DNA of 64,000 bases from Procambarus clarkii. Lineage: Eukaryota > Arthropoda > Malacostraca > Decapoda > Cambaridae. The notes below the pieces were generated by a model, which made no database searches, was not told the origin of the DNA, and saw only the letters and a list, made by a program, of their open reading frames with translations. Below, in pieces: positions 1-12,393 of this stretch; the first letter of the stretch is position 1, and each line of letters opens with the position of its first letter. The translations under genes and the position numbers were made by a program. The stretch spans positions 9,498,340 to 9,562,339 of the forward strand of contig NC_091228.1 of NCBI RefSeq assembly GCF_040958095.1, written 5' to 3'.

Positions 1-504
1 CCCGTGATGTAGGTGAGTTCTGCATCTAAGTGTTGCCAGGGAAGCGAAGTAGTTATTCAATATATTTATAAGTGATTTTTTCTCTCATTTTAGTATAGCT
101 GCCAGGATTTGTAGTCGTCTTAGGTCAGTGGCCGACTCCAGGATTTTTGTATTGTCAACTAGCAAGTTCCTAGGGAGTGTTGTGTTATGTTCACTATGAA
201 TTGAACCCGAAGTAAGTAATTATCAAAATAAGGCACCAGACATCCCGAGAAAGTCGCAACACCTGTCCCTCACGGATCACGTACCCGGCAGCCGGGACAA
301 GGCTCCCGCCCCTGACCGGGGGAACCGCAGGGGACGCAGGCACGGCATCGTCCCCGCCACCGGGCACAGGAGCCGAGGACCCCTGGCGCACATCCCTTCT
401 CAGCACCATGACAAGATCCTGATCATCAGGGAAAACTTCGCACTGCGGGGATCCAATAGCAATAGACACAGGAGGTGGGGGCACAGGAAGCAACTCGGAG
501 CCCC
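1..504. other. No confident feature
   Basis: AT-rich for the first 190 bases, then GC-richer. A minus-strand frame open over 194-589 is proline- and glycine-rich and has no recognisable domain. It could be the downstream part of the LINE ORF1 fragment that follows, because that family has a low-complexity proline-rich tail, but nothing seen here proves it. Confidence 0.3.
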
Positions 505-1480
505 TCACAGCCCCGTCACCGACGGCGGGGGACGCCGGAGCACCATACTTCTCCACCTCCTCCCAAGGCTCACCACGATGGGGAGACACACTCTGAACCC
601 GCTTCGATCATATCGAGACAGTTCGCCGGTCGTTCGAGCTATCACTCCCATCTTCCTGCACCACAACAGAACTCTCCGGCAGGTGTGCTTGTAAAGAACG
701 ACCCCGAGAACCACAGCTTTAACAACCGGAGCCACCGGACCACACACTGCAGGAGACAACCCCTCGCGGACAGCCAGAGCGACAGGAGACACCGTATCCT
801 GGAACATAGTAGGCAGATGCGGCTGAGACGGGGCGGGGTGAGGCAGCTGGGGCAGGGATGGTCGTGGCGGGGCCACACTAACCTCCACGTCAACACCTAC
901 ATCTGCACCAAGACGAGCCGCAGGATCCGACACCGGGGCAGCAGACAGTAGGGAATCAACACACAAATCCCAGCACCCATTGACGGGTCCGAGGTCGACA
1001 ACGGGGGAGAATCCTCCTCCCAGAAGAGGTTAATAGGGGTGACCCCGGTGGACCTCACACCCTGCAGCCTGGTGGCCCTGTAGGTCACACTTGAAACACA
1101 TCTGGAGCTGGCCCGTATGAAACAAACAAAGAGGGAAGCGCAACAGCATGATGGAGGACAGTATATGATCCCTAAGGCGCATGGTGAGAGTGTGGGTCCA
1201 CACGGGACCCGATTCTACCTCCCGGTGGGGACGGCGTTCATCCGCACATGAAGAACCCGCCAAAAACGGGCAAAGTACCGACGTAGAAGGTCCTCAAGGA
1301 ACTCGAAGGGTGCCCCATGCACTGCCACATACATCGTCATAGGACAGCGACCAGAGAAAGTCACTGATCCACCATTATCAAGAAGAGGGAAAGTGCCCCC
1401 ATCATAGCACGTGACGAGATCACGGTAAACCACTGAGGAGCCAAACTTCACAATCGCACGTCCCCCAGCAAGCAGCTACA
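505..1480 (-). pseudogene. LINE ORF1 (gag-like) remnant with CCHC zinc knuckle
   Basis: Decayed nucleic-acid-binding ORF1 of a non-LTR retrotransposon, read on the minus strand. The first part (about 1480 to 1215) contains VKFGSSVVYRDLV and a stretch ending VHGAPFEFLEDLLRRYF, which resembles the ORF1/ZCCHC3-like domain common in invertebrate LINEs. The frame then shifts between 1263 and 1215. In the next frame a perfect zinc knuckle of the form CX2CX4HX4C (CFKCDLQGHQAAGC) lies at 1098-1057. A proline-rich tail follows at 966-505 in a third frame. At least two frame changes make it a pseudogene. The family role is to coat element RNA. I infer LINE ORF1 over a retroviral-type gag because no LTR, protease or integrase is nearby. 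Confidence 0.6.
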
Positions 1481-2149
1481 CACCACACACAGCCTCCAAA
1501 GAAACACCTAACATGTCCAAAATCACCACTTCTACTGCTTGGTAGGAAGTATTACTGGAAAATTCCAGGCCTGACGACAGGTGGCACAGGCTTCCCCATA
1601 CTGCAGGCCGACACGGCCACTTTCAAGTCACGCCAGCAGCCACACCAAGGCCCGCACATCATGCCGGGTTGTCAACAAACCCCACACCGGCCAAGTAACA
1701 ACTGGATAGGCAAAGAGAAGCGTCCTGCTCGCCACACCACCCAGCGCCGGACTGACGTGCTGTCAAACTGATCTAAAACGTTGTCGTTCTGGATTAAGTG
1801 ATACTGTATGTCGTGTCTATGTTCACACTACGTACTGATATTCGTCATCCCAATGTTATCCCTGTGTCAACATTTCTTAATATTCTTTTGGTACTTGATG
1901 ACTGAATTATTTAATTATCTATATTTATTGTGTTTAAGTTGATGTACAGTAATATTAACAGCTATTATTTATCTATTGCTCAGTCATTTCATTAACTGGT
2001 TAGTATGAACGTGTCAGTCTATTATTCTTGCTGGCGGAGTTAATAGTGTAGGGTTATAATAGTTTTGGGTTAAAAACTGTAAATAATGACGTAAACGAAT
2101 TTTTTTGTTATACACGTGTGTGATCACATTTACACACATAGGTGACACG
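1481..2149. other. AT-rich intronic or intergenic DNA, nothing recognised
   Basis: The first 300 bases are C/A-rich and may hold the 5' part of the ORF1 remnant. From about 1800 it is plain AT-rich sequence with no convincing open frame, repeat or exon. On the minus strand it lies downstream of the alpha-2-macroglobulin exon at 2456-2671, so it is probably the next intron of that gene. Confidence 0.4.
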
Positions 2150-2310
2150 TCCAACAGTCTAGTCGTGTCCATCTCCCAGTAGCAACAGTCTTGTCATGTC
2201 CATCTCCCAATAGCATCAGTCTTGTCGTGTCCATCTCCCAATAGCAACAGTCTTGTCGTGTCCATCCCCCAGTAGCAACAGTCTTGTCGTGTCCATCCAC
2301 CAGTAGCAAC
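2150..2310. repeat. 31-bp tandem repeat, about five copies
   Basis: About five imperfect copies of a 31-bp unit containing GTCTTGTCGTGTCCATC followed by CCAGTAGCAACA. Spacing was checked at GTGTCC ending at 2170 and ATGTCC ending at 2201. It lies within the inferred intron just downstream of the exon at 2456-2671. Confidence 0.9.
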
Positions 2311-2455
2311 AATAGGCGGTGTTGAACGCCCAGAAGATGGAAATCAATGAACTATAAAATGTGTTGCACAGCAAGCCAAATCGACAATATTTAGTGAATA
2401 ATAAAACATGAACATAACTTTGTTCTAACACATTTTTACAATTATAATTACCAAC

Positions 2456-2671
2456 CTTGAGGGAGTAAGGAAGGTTCGGCTTCATGTAAGCGTCTTCGTA
2501 GATAGTTTTGAAGGTCACGGCGTTTCGGGTGATGGAGACTGAGGCGTCCTTTTTAATTTCCACTCCAGTACCTTCCTCAGTGACGATGGCCGAGGCCTTG
2601 AGACTGTACACGTCGCAGTCAATGATCCTCAGCTCCGATGCCTGCACCTCCACCTCCTTACACCCAGAGAT
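2456..2671 (-). CDS. Alpha-2-macroglobulin/TEP-family exon (MG3 to MG4 region)
   Basis: A 216-bp exon (72 codons, phase 0 at both ends) on the minus strand. It follows an acceptor ending TCTCATTGCAG and ends at AAG before a GTTGGT donor. The product starts ISGCKEVEVQ, contains TEEGTGVE, and ends at KPNLPYSLK. The family has an EEGT motif in macroglobulin domain 3 and an F+PG(I/L)P(F/Y) motif at the start of domain 4; here the latter reads MKPNLPY, with N for G. Proteins of this family are large secreted protease-trapping or opsonic factors of the hemolymph. The exon joins in frame to the one at 18613-18709. The thioester and bait regions lie outside the window, so alpha-2-macroglobulin, TEP and CD109-like members cannot be separated. 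Confidence 0.85.
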
Positions 2672-2744
2672 CTGCAATGAGAACCTTTCTTGTATATTGT
2701 GTCGGTGTCTGGAGGAATACACCACTTATCACAGTATACCCCAT

Positions 2745-4095
2745 TAATTTATGTAACCCATTAGTTTACATAACCCATTAGTTTATGTAACCCATTAGTT
2801 TATGTAACCCATTAGTTTATGTAACCCATTAGCTTATGTAACCCATTAGTTTACGTAACTCTTTAGTTTATGTAACCTATTAGTTTATGTAACCCATTAC
2901 TTTACACAACCAATTAGTTTATATAACCCATTAGTTTACGAACCCATTAGTTTTTGTAACCTATTAGTTTATGTAACCCATTAGTTTATGTAACTCATTA
3001 GTTTATATAAACCCTTAAGTTTATGTAACCCATTAGTATATGTGAACCCATTTGTTTCTGTATCCCATTAGTTTATGTATCCCATTAGTTTATGTAAACC
3101 CCATTAGTTTATGTAACCCATTAGTTTACATAAACCCATAAGTTTATGTAACCCATTAGTTTATGTGAACCCATTTGTTTCTGTAACCCATTAGTTTATG
3201 TAACCCATTAGTTTATGTAAACCTATTAGTTTATGTAAACCCATTAGTTTACATAAACCCATTAGTTTATGTGAACCCATTAGTTTCTGTAACCCATTAG
3301 TTTATGTAACCCATTAGTTTATGTAACCCATTAATTTATGTAAACCCCTTAGTTTACGTAACCCATTAGTTTATATAACCATATTAGTTTATGTGAACCC
3401 ATTAGATTCTGTAGCACATTAGTTTATGCAACCCATTAGTTTATGTGAACCCATTAGTTTCTGTAACCCATTAGTTTATGTAACCCATTAGTTTATGTAA
3501 CCCATTAATTTATGTAAACCCCTTAGTTTACGTAACCCATTAGTTTATATAACCATATTAGTTTATGTGAACCCATTAGATTCTGTAACACATTAGTTTA
3601 TGCAACCCATTAGTTTATGTAAACCCATTAGTTTATATAACCCATTAGTTTACATAAACACATTAGTTTACATAACCCATTAGTATATGTAACCTATTAG
3701 TTTATGTAAACTATTAGTTTATGTAACCCATTAGTTTACATAGCCCATTAGTATATGTAACCCATTAGTTTATGTAAACCATTAGTTTATGTAACACATT
3801 AGTTTACATAGCCCATTAGTCTATGAAACCCATTAGTTTATGTAACCCATTAGTTTATATAAACCCATCAGTTTATGTATCCCATTAGTTTGCGTAAACC
3901 ATTAGTTTATGTAACCCCGTTAGTTTAGCTTATGTAACCCATTAGGTTATGTAAACCCAATAGTTTATGTAAACCCAATAGTTTATATAAACCATTAGTT
4001 TATGTAAACCATTAGTTTATTTAACCCATTAGTTTATTTAACCCATTAGTTTGTCACTCAATAGTTTATGTTAACCATTAGTTGATGTAAAATCT
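2745..4095. repeat. 17-bp tandem array (AACCCATTAGTTTATGT)
   Basis: About 80 copies of a 17-bp AT-rich unit, with 16- and 18-bp variants such as TAAACCCATTAG. Larger internal duplications are visible: the stretch with ATTAGATTCTGTA near 3400 recurs near 3575. It lies in the long intron, close to the acceptor of the exon at 2456-2671. Confidence 0.95.
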
Positions 4096-4147
4096 TCAGC
4101 TTTTTCAAAGGATTAAGAATACTTGAAGGTGACCAATTGTGTGGAAA

Positions 4148-5514
4148 TCACAGTAACACAGAGGTACTCACCGTAACACTGAAGTACTCACCGTAACACT
4201 AGGGTGCTCACAGTAACACTGAGGTACTCACCGTAACACTGAGGTACTCACCGTAACACTGAGGTACTCACCGTAACACTGAGGTACTCACAGTAACACT
4301 GAGGTACTCACAGTAACACTGAGGTACTCACAGTAACACTGAGGTACTCACAGTAACACTGAGGTACTCACCGTAACACTGAGGTATTCACAGTAACACT
4401 GAGGTACTCACAGTAACACTGAGGTACTCACCGTAACACTGAGGTACTCACCGTAACACTGAGGTACTCACAGTAACACTGAGGTATTCACCGTAACACT
4501 GAGGTGCTCACAGTAACACTGAGGTACTCACCGTAACACTGAGGTACTCACAGTAACACTGAGGTACTCACAGTAACACTGAGGTATTCAAAGTAACACT
4601 GAGGTACTCACAGTAACACTGAGGTACTCCCAGTAACACTGAGGTACTCACAGTAACACTGAGGTACTCACAGTAACAATGAGGTACTCACCGTAATACT
4701 GAGGTATTCACAGTAACACTGAGGTGCTCACAGTAACACTGAGGTACTCACCGTAACACTGAGGTACTCACCGTAACACTGAGGTACTCACCGTAACACT
4801 GAGGTACTCACCGTAAAACTGAGGTGCTCACAGTAACACTGAGGTACTCACCGTAACATTGAGGTACTCACAGTAACACTGAGGTACTCACAGTAACACT
4901 AAGGTATTCAAAGTAACACTGAGGTACTCACAGTAACACTGAGGTACTCCCAGTAATACTGAGGTACTCACAGTAACACTGAGGTACTCACAGTAACAAT
5001 GACGTACTCACAGTAACACTGAAGTACTCACAGTAACACTGAGGTACTCACAGTAACACTGAGGTACTCACCGTAACACTGAGGTACTCACCGTAACACT
5101 GAGGTACTCATGGTAACACTGAGGTACTCACAGTAACACTGAGGTACTCACAGTAACACTGAGGTACTCACAGTAACACTGAGGTACTCACGGTAACACT
5201 GAGCTACTCACAGTAACACTGAGGTACTCACGGTAACACTGAGGTACTCACAGTAACATTGAGGTATTCACAGTAACACTGAAGTACTCACAGTAACACT
5301 GAGGTACTCACAGTAACACTGAGGTACTCACCGTAACACTGAGGTACTCACCGTAACACTGAGGTACTCACGGTAACACTGAGGTACTCACTGTAACACC
5401 GAGGTACTCACGATAACACTGAGGTACTCACAGTAACACTGAGGTACTCACAGTAACACTGAGGTACTCACCATAACACTGAGGTACTCACAGTAACACT
5501 GAGGTACTCACAGT
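4148..5514. repeat. 20-bp minisatellite, block 1 (splice-donor repeat)
   Basis: About 68 copies of the 20-bp unit GAGGTACTCACAGTAACACT, in strict 20-bp register. The base before GTAAC is A, C or G. On the minus strand, the transcribed sense of the surrounding gene, each unit reads GTGAGTACC, a consensus 5' splice site. The block is interrupted at 5514 by a LINE. It is part of the same original array as 6449-6991 and 17989-18612. Confidence 0.97.
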
Positions 5515-5560
5515 TCATGAAGTTCAACCCGAGTAAATGCAAAGTAATGAAACTTGGATG

Positions 5561-5703
5561 AAAAAACGATTCTTCGCGGCAGGGGATCGTATTCCAGGGA
5601 CCATAGGATTAAGGACTTGCCCGAAACGCTACGCGTACTAGTGGCTGTACAAGAATGTAACAACTCTTGTATATATCTCAAAAAAAAAAAAAAAAAAAAA
5701 AAA
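5561..5703 (+). mobile_element. SINE-like poly(A) element nested in the LINE
   Basis: About 120 bases of unique sequence followed by 27 A residues (5680-5706) interrupt the LINE coding frame. The LINE reads KVMKLG before the insert and LGGGNRRP after it. The flanks AAACTTGGATG (from 5549) and AAACTAGGTG (from 5704) look like a slightly diverged target-site duplication. Poly(A) and a duplication indicate retroposition by a LINE. GGATCGTATTCC near 5584 weakly resembles a tRNA-type B box, so a tRNA-derived SINE is possible but unproven. Confidence 0.6.
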
Positions 5704-5709
5704 AAACTA

Positions 5710-6358
5710 GGTGGTGGAAATAGGAGGCCAAACACAGGATACAGAATAGGAGATGAAGTACTTAATGAAACGATCAGAGAGAAAGATCTAGGAGTTGATA
5801 TCACACCAAACCTGTCTCCTGAAGCCCACAAAAAGAATAACGTCTGCGGCATATGCGAGGCTGGCTAACATCAGAACAGCGTTCAGGAACCTGTGTAAGG
5901 AATCATTCAGAATCTTGTACACCACATATGTAAGACCAATCCTGGAGTATGCGGCCCCAGCATGGAGCCCGTACCTTGTCAAGCACAAGACGAAGCTGGA
6001 AAAAGTCCAAAGGTATGCCACTAGACTAGTCCCAGAACTAAGAGGCATGAGTTACGAGGGAAGGCTGCGGAAAATGCACCTTACGACACTGGAAGACAGA
6101 AGAGTAAGGGGAGACATAATCATAACCTACAAAATCCTCAGAGGAATCGACCGGGTAAACAAGGATAAACTATTCAACACTGGTGGGACGCGAACAAGGG
6201 GACACAGGTGGAAACTGAGTACCCACATGAGCCACAGAGACGTTAGAAGGAACTTTTTCAGTGTCAGAGTAGTTAACGGATGGAATGCATTAGGCAGTGA
6301 TGTGGTGGAGGCTGACTTCATACACAATTTTAAATGTAGATATGATAGAGCCCAGTAG
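5710..6358 (+). pseudogene. LINE reverse transcriptase C-terminal fragment
   Basis: The thumb and C-terminal portion of a jockey/CR1-type reverse transcriptase. It covers IREKDLGVDITPNLSPEAH in one frame, then from about 5830 in another frame RTAFRNLCKESFRILYTTYV, EYAAPAWSPYL and MSHRDVRRNFFSVRVV, ending with CRYDRAQ before a TAG stop at 6356-6358. A frameshift near 5830 separates the two parts. The catalytic FADD motif is absent because of 5' truncation. The copy at 32804-33620 is colinear and confirms the reading. Non-functional. Confidence 0.85.
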
Positions 6359-6448
6359 GCTCAGGAATCTGTACACCAGTTGATTGACAGTTGAGAGGCG
6401 GGACCAAAGAGCCAAAGCTCAACCCCCGCAAGCCCAAATAGGTGAGTA

Positions 6449-6991
6449 CAGTAACACTGAGGTACTCACAGTAACACTGAGGTACTCACAGTAACACTGA
6501 GGTACTCACAGTAACACCGAGGTACTCACCGTAACACTGAGGTACTCACCGTAACACTGAGGTATTCACGGTAACACTGGGGTACCACAGTAACACTGAG
6601 GTACTCACGGTAACACTGAGGTACTCACAGTAACACTGAGGTACTCACAGTAACACTGAGGTACTCACCGTAACACTGAGGTACTCACCGTAACACTGAG
6701 GTACTCACGGTAACACTGGGGTACCACAGTAACACGGAGGTATTCACGGTAACACTGAGGTACTCAGAGTAACACTGAGGTACTCACAGTAACACTGAGG
6801 TACTCACAGTAACACTGAGGTACTCACCGTAACACTGAGGTACTCACCGTAACACTGAGGTACTCACAGTAACACTGAGGTACTCACGGTAACACTGAGG
6901 TACTCACAGTAACACTGAGGTACTCACGGTAACACTGAGATACTCACAGTAACACTGAGGTACTCACAGTAACACTGAGGTACTCACAGTA
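6449..6991. repeat. 20-bp minisatellite, block 2
   Basis: About 27 copies of the unit seen at 4148-5514, with a few units shortened by a base (for example GGGGTACCACAG near 6580 and 6718). The block ends where the giant inverted-repeat element begins. Its last 8 bases, TCACAGTA, are repeated with one mismatch (TCACGGTA) on the far side of that element. Confidence 0.97.
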
Positions 6992-7640
6992 GTAGTGGGG
7001 ATGGCAACACACAGAACATTTTTTTTTCTGGGGGAAAAAATGTTCTGTGTGAGCCATGGTTTTCAGGTCCAAAATCACGCATGTGGTAGGGGAAAAAATG
7101 ATCTGTGTGAGCCAGGGTTTTAAGGTCCAAGGGGGAAAAAATGTTCTGTGTGAGCCATGGTTTTCAGGTCCAAGGGAAAAAATCACGAGTGTGAGCCATG
7201 GTTTTCAGGTCCAAAATCTCGCGTGTGAGCCATGGTTTTCAGGTTCCAATATCCCGCGTGTGAGCCAGGGTTTTTCAGGTAAATTTTGTCAGACACAGAT
7301 TTTAGAAGTTGTTAAAGTTCTTATGATGAAAATAATTTCCGAGACTTAGAAGTTTGTTAAAGTTCTTATGGGAGAAATTCAAATTCGTGTTTATGAGCCA
7401 GGGTTTTCAGGTAAATTTTATCAGTCACAGATTTTAGAAGTTGTTAAAAGTTTATATAATGAAAATAATGTCATACGAGTTTGTTAAAGTTCTTATGATG
7501 AAAATAATGTCATACGATTATGTCCCTCCCCCCTTACCTCACAATCTGTGGCCCGCCTGTGTTTACTTTAGACCGTCAGCCAGACGCCGCATGTAGGTTA
7601 CCTCTTATCTTATCTTATCTTCTCCATAATATCTGGACCA

Positions 7641-7694
<54 letters not shown>

Positions 7695-10600
7695 TATTTC
7701 CTTACAGTTATTTTCAGAGTTTCAAATAATCATAGAAGTTTATTTATATGTTTATGACCGAATTTGTAAAAAAAGACCATTTTCAGAAAATATTGTCTTA
7801 GATATTTTGTTAAGGAAAACAGACAACTTAGCCATAACATTTAGTTTTATATCCATTTACGGCTATTTCACCTGTAAAGACCAAAATTGAACAGAGCCCA
7901 GTTATAGACAGAATTTCGTCAGAGACCATTTTATACCTAAAAATGAACAGAGTCCACTTTGTGAGCAAAATTAGTCAGAGACAGTTTTAAGCTCAAATTT
8001 CATCAGAGTCCAATTATCAACAGAAATTCGCCAGAGTCTACTTTGAGAGCAACATTCATCAGAGTCCAGTTCTTGATCGAAATTAATCAGAGTCCAATTG
8101 AAGACCCAAATTTGACATAGACCACATTTTCGCTACTAGCAGTCCAATCCCCCTGAAATTTTAAACAATCATATTTCAGTCGAAGTAAATAAGATCAAGT
8201 CAGTTACTGAGCTCCAGCTCTCATCCCCCACCCTACTCCACCCTCAAGTCTTTGTTCATATCCTATCAATTCCCCTGAAATTTTTACCCTCTGTATTTCA
8301 GACATAGTAAATATGATGTAAACAATTATAAAACTCTAGCTCTTGTCCTCCGTCCAAGTTCACTCCTGTAAATTCATTACTATCAGTCCAAATCCCCCTG
8401 AGATTTAAAAACACAACTATATTTTCAGACACAGTCAATAAAATCCAGTTCAGATATCAAGTTTCAACTCGTGTCCCCCAGCTTAGTTCATTTTGTTCAA
8501 GTTCTTTATTTTCCAACTAAATCACCCTGAGATTTAAGATCACCTTATTTCTAACGTAGTAAAATTAATCTGGACATTAACCAAGCTCCATTTCCTCTGT
8601 CTTAGATCATCGAACATAAATATATCCGATCAAGTCCCTCTCCAGCCTAACTCTTTATCAGAGTAGTCACAAAACCCCAAACTGTGTAATTATCTTTCTT
8701 CCCCAACGTATCCAAACCTTCAATAATCATCATACTGTATTTGCATATTTTCTCTATATTCAGCTGTGTTCTTCACATTTTTTCCATGTTTTCTGTGTTA
8801 ATTCCATGTTCTACAAATGTTCACAGCATGCTCAGTTCAAATTTTTTTCTACCATTTTCCCCGTATGTTCACTATGTTCTTTGTCATGTTTTCATGTACA
8901 TCATATGTTCTCTGTATAACTTTTATACTCAATATTCATGTTCTCAATGTTCTTAGCTTGTTCTTCACATGTTCAGTGTTCATTCTTGTATTACCTATGT
9001 TCCTTATCATGTCTTCATATTCTCTATAAGTTCATATTCCCTGCATGTTCACTCTATTCATCAACTTTTTCTTACATGTTTTTCTGTGTTCACCGTATGT
9101 TCACTGTGTTCATTCCCCTACTTAACTTCAATTTTTTTTATGTTCTTTGTTTCTTTAAACCAATTTTTTCTTCCATTCACTAACTAGTTCTTTGTCAAAT
9201 AATATTATACTGCAATACAGTTCCCTCAACAATTTTAGTCATCAAGTTTTTATTTGCAAAACTATGTCAAAGTAATTCTCGTAGTCAACTTAATAGTTCT
9301 ACCAACCCTGTTCTTAAACAAATCTACACTTTATTCAGTTCCAAATTTACAAAGACAAACCTTTCTTGTAACGTTCCTTAACTAAAAATCTTTCGCCAAT
9401 CAACTAAAACATAGTCACTTTCGTCATTTCTCAACTAAACTTATTATCCGATCAACCAAAAAAATAGTCAGGATTAATCTCATTCAACACCGTTCTTAAC
9501 TAAAACAACCTTTCTCTTAGCTAAAAATTGTCTAAGGAATCTTTCCAACACTGTTCATAACTAACTTTATCCATCGTCATTCAACTAAAAATAGTCTTGT
9601 TCATCATTTCGTAACAGCCATTATGTTTTCGTCAAGTAAGAAAAAATAACCAAAGATATCTTTCATCGCTGTTCTTAACTGACATTATACTTTGGGGAGC
9701 ACAGAAAAAGTCATGTTCATCATGTTTGTTTCAACTAAAAGTATTCATCAGTCAACTAAAAAAAATAGTTACTTCATCATGTTTCCCTGTCATTTCTTAA
9801 CTGAAATATCACTTCTCTCATCTGAAAAATAGTCATGTGTAGCCTCTTTCCAACATTGTTCTTAACTAAGGTATCCTTTCACTTCGCTAAAATAGTCATA
9901 TTCATCATTATTCCTAACTAAAATTATGTGTCGATAAGTAAGAAATATAGTCAAAGATATCTATCATCGTCGTTCTTAACTGACATTTATACTTTATGGA
10001 GCACTAAAATAGTCACTGAAATCATATTTTTTTCTTGTCTTTCCTCAACTAAAATAGTCAAATGTAACTTTTCAACACTTTCGTAACTAAAATTATATGT
10101 CGCTAAGTAAGAAAAATAGTCAAATGTAACTTTTTTCAGCACTTTCGTAAAAATTATATGTCGTTAAGTAAGAAAAATAGTCAAAGGTGCTCTCCGTAAC
10201 ACCAAAGTTACTCTTCGAGAAATCAAAGACACTCCTCAATACATCAAGGACTTACTCAAAGACATCCTTTGAGACATCAAAAACATCCTTTAAGACTTCA
10301 AAGACACCTCTCAAGGCATCAAAGACACTCTCAAACACACCAAAAGGCACTCTTCGAGATATCAAAGTTATTCTTCGAAACATAAAAGTTGCTCTGTAAG
10401 ATATCTTCGTTCATCAAACTTATTCTCAGAGATATCTAAAGTTATTCTCAGAACAATCAAAAGTTATTCTAAGACAACAAAAGTTATTCTCAGAGCTACC
10501 CAAAGCTATTCTCAGAGTCATCAAAGCTATTCTCAGAGTCATCAAAGTTGTTCCAAAAGACGTTAAAAATTAATCTCAGTCATCAAACTTGTTCTCAAAG

Positions 10601-12393
10601 TCATCAAAGTTAATCTTAGAGTTATCAAAGGTATTCTCTAACTCACTTTTGTTCATCAAAGTTTATCTCAGAGTTAACAAAGGTAATCTCTAACTCACTC
10701 TCGTTCATCAAAGACATTCTCAAAGTCATCAAAGTTATTCTTTAAGTCACTTTCGTTCATTAGACAAACTTTCCAATCCATATTCGTTGACCAAAGTTAT
10801 TCTCAGAGTCATCAAAGTGATCTCTAATTCACCTTCGTTCTCCAAAAGTTGTTCTGTAAGACACCTTCGTTCATCAAAGAAACTCTCCTTCTTCCATCAT
10901 GTTATTCTTTAAGACATCTTCAGTCATAAAATTTCTCTCCAAAATGTAACTAGTTCAGCTTTTCATACCAAATATGCACTTCTGTTAAAATATATTTTCT
11001 TAGTCACTTTACCCTAAAACTGTTCTCTGAACTACACTCTTCAAACCTACGTAACCTATCCTCTCCACCCCAATGTTACTTACCTAACTTAACCTGCATA
11101 ACCTAACTTTACCTATCCTAACATAACTTACCTTACCTTACCTATCTTACCTAACTTTACCTATCCTAACTTAACTTACCTAACTTTACTTATCTTACCT
11201 AACTTAACCTAACTTTACCTATCCTAACATAACTTACCTTACCTTACCTATCTTACCTAACTTTACCTATCCTAACATAACTTACCTTACCTTACCTATC
11301 TTACCTAACTTTACCTATCCTAACATAACTTACCTTACCTTACCTATCATACCTAACTTACCTAACCTAACCTAACTTATCCTGCTTAACCTAACTTACC
11401 TACATTTACCTAACTTATCCTGCTTAACCTAACTTACCTACATTTACCTAACTTAACCTGCTTAACCTAACTTTACCTATCCTAACTTAACTTACCTAAC
11501 TTATCCTGCTTAACCTAACTTACCTACATTTACCTAACTTAACCAGCTTAACCTAACTTTACCTACCCTAACTTAACTTACCTAACTTAACCTAACTTAT
11601 CCTGCTTAACCTAACTTACCTACATTACCTAACTTAACCTGCTTAACCTAACTTACATAATTTAACCTAACTTATGCTGCTTAACCTAACTTACCTTACC
11701 TTACCTAACTTAACCTGCTTAACCTATCTTGCATAACTTAACCTAACTTAACTTACGTAACTTATCTTACCTATCCTAACCTAACCTAACTTGCTTTACC
11801 TAACTTAATCTTACATTCCCAAACTGATGTATCCTAACTTATCTAGTCCAACCAGACATGATCTAACTTACATAATTATTCCTGCTTGTCTTTTGTGTTT
11901 CGTCAATCATTGTCTCATTCATTTACTCATTTCAAGGGTTAATTTCTCAAATGGACATTTTTGCATTTCAAGTGTTATTTGATTAAGATTGGGTGTTTAA
12001 CCATTTCAAAGGATTTTTATTATATATGGGAATTTAGTCGTTTCAAGGGCTAATTTCTCAAATGGTCATTTTTGCAGATCAAGGGTTATTTGTTAAAGTT
12101 CATCAAGTTGCTCATAAGTTGTATTTATTATGTTTGTTATAATTTATTCTTATTCCCCAACCCCTTAACCTAACCTCTTGTAATCTTAGTGTATTTAGCA
12201 GGTTCTATCATATGTTCTTATTCCCCAACCCTTTAACCTAACCTTTCAGATGTAGTTTATTGTGTTTTTGACGTATTTGTTGAATATATTATCCTTTTTC
12301 ATAACCTTTCAGATGTAGTTTTGTTTCTCCTTTGTATATTTTTACCCAAACCCACCATCCCACATAACCTTCTTTCCTTCTTTTACTTTGTTT
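6992..12393 (+). repeat. Left arm of the giant inverted repeat
   Basis: From the outside in, it holds: repeats of TGTGAGCCATGGTTTTCAGG (7020-7290); a (CT)n run (7643-7692); dispersed CAGAGTCCA units (7880-8110); T-rich units around ATGTTC (8740-9180); units with CTAAAATAGTCA (9185-10180); units with CATCAAAGTTATTCTC (10190-10925); a CCTAA/CTTAC-type array (11037-11875); and a plain region with duplicated TTCCCCAACC...TTAACCTAACC. Its open frames (runs of F/C/S/L or K-T-S) are low-complexity and I do not call them genes. Confidence 0.85.
11037..11875. repeat. Telomere-like CCTAA/CTTACC array (left arm)
   Basis: About 840 bases of degenerate pentamer and hexamer repeats of the form CTAACTTACC, CCTAACC and TTAACCTGC. 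They resemble scrambled arthropod telomeric CCTAA. A sub-unit around CTTATCCTGCTTAACC recurs every 50-60 bases. The reverse complement sits at 13286-14120 in the right arm. It is internal and degenerate, so it is not a telomere. Confidence 0.85.

Larger units (their letters stand above)
5515..6448 (+). mobile_element. 5'-truncated jockey/CR1-like LINE inside the minisatellite
   Basis: The 3' end of a non-LTR retrotransposon. The 20-bp array stops at 5514 and resumes at 6449, so it inserted into the array. The 5' end lies within the reverse transcriptase (motif FNPSKCKVMKLG). The 3' end is a short untranslated region finishing AAATAGGTGAGTAC. A second copy of the family lies at 32804-33697 and ends with the same motif in two copies. 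No clear target-site duplication beyond about 5 bases (ACAGT) is visible. Confidence 0.9.

Noticed and set aside
2745..6991. CRISPR-like appearance of regularly spaced repeats
   Set aside because: The 17- and 20-bp units are directly adjacent with no unique spacers, and the genome is eukaryotic.
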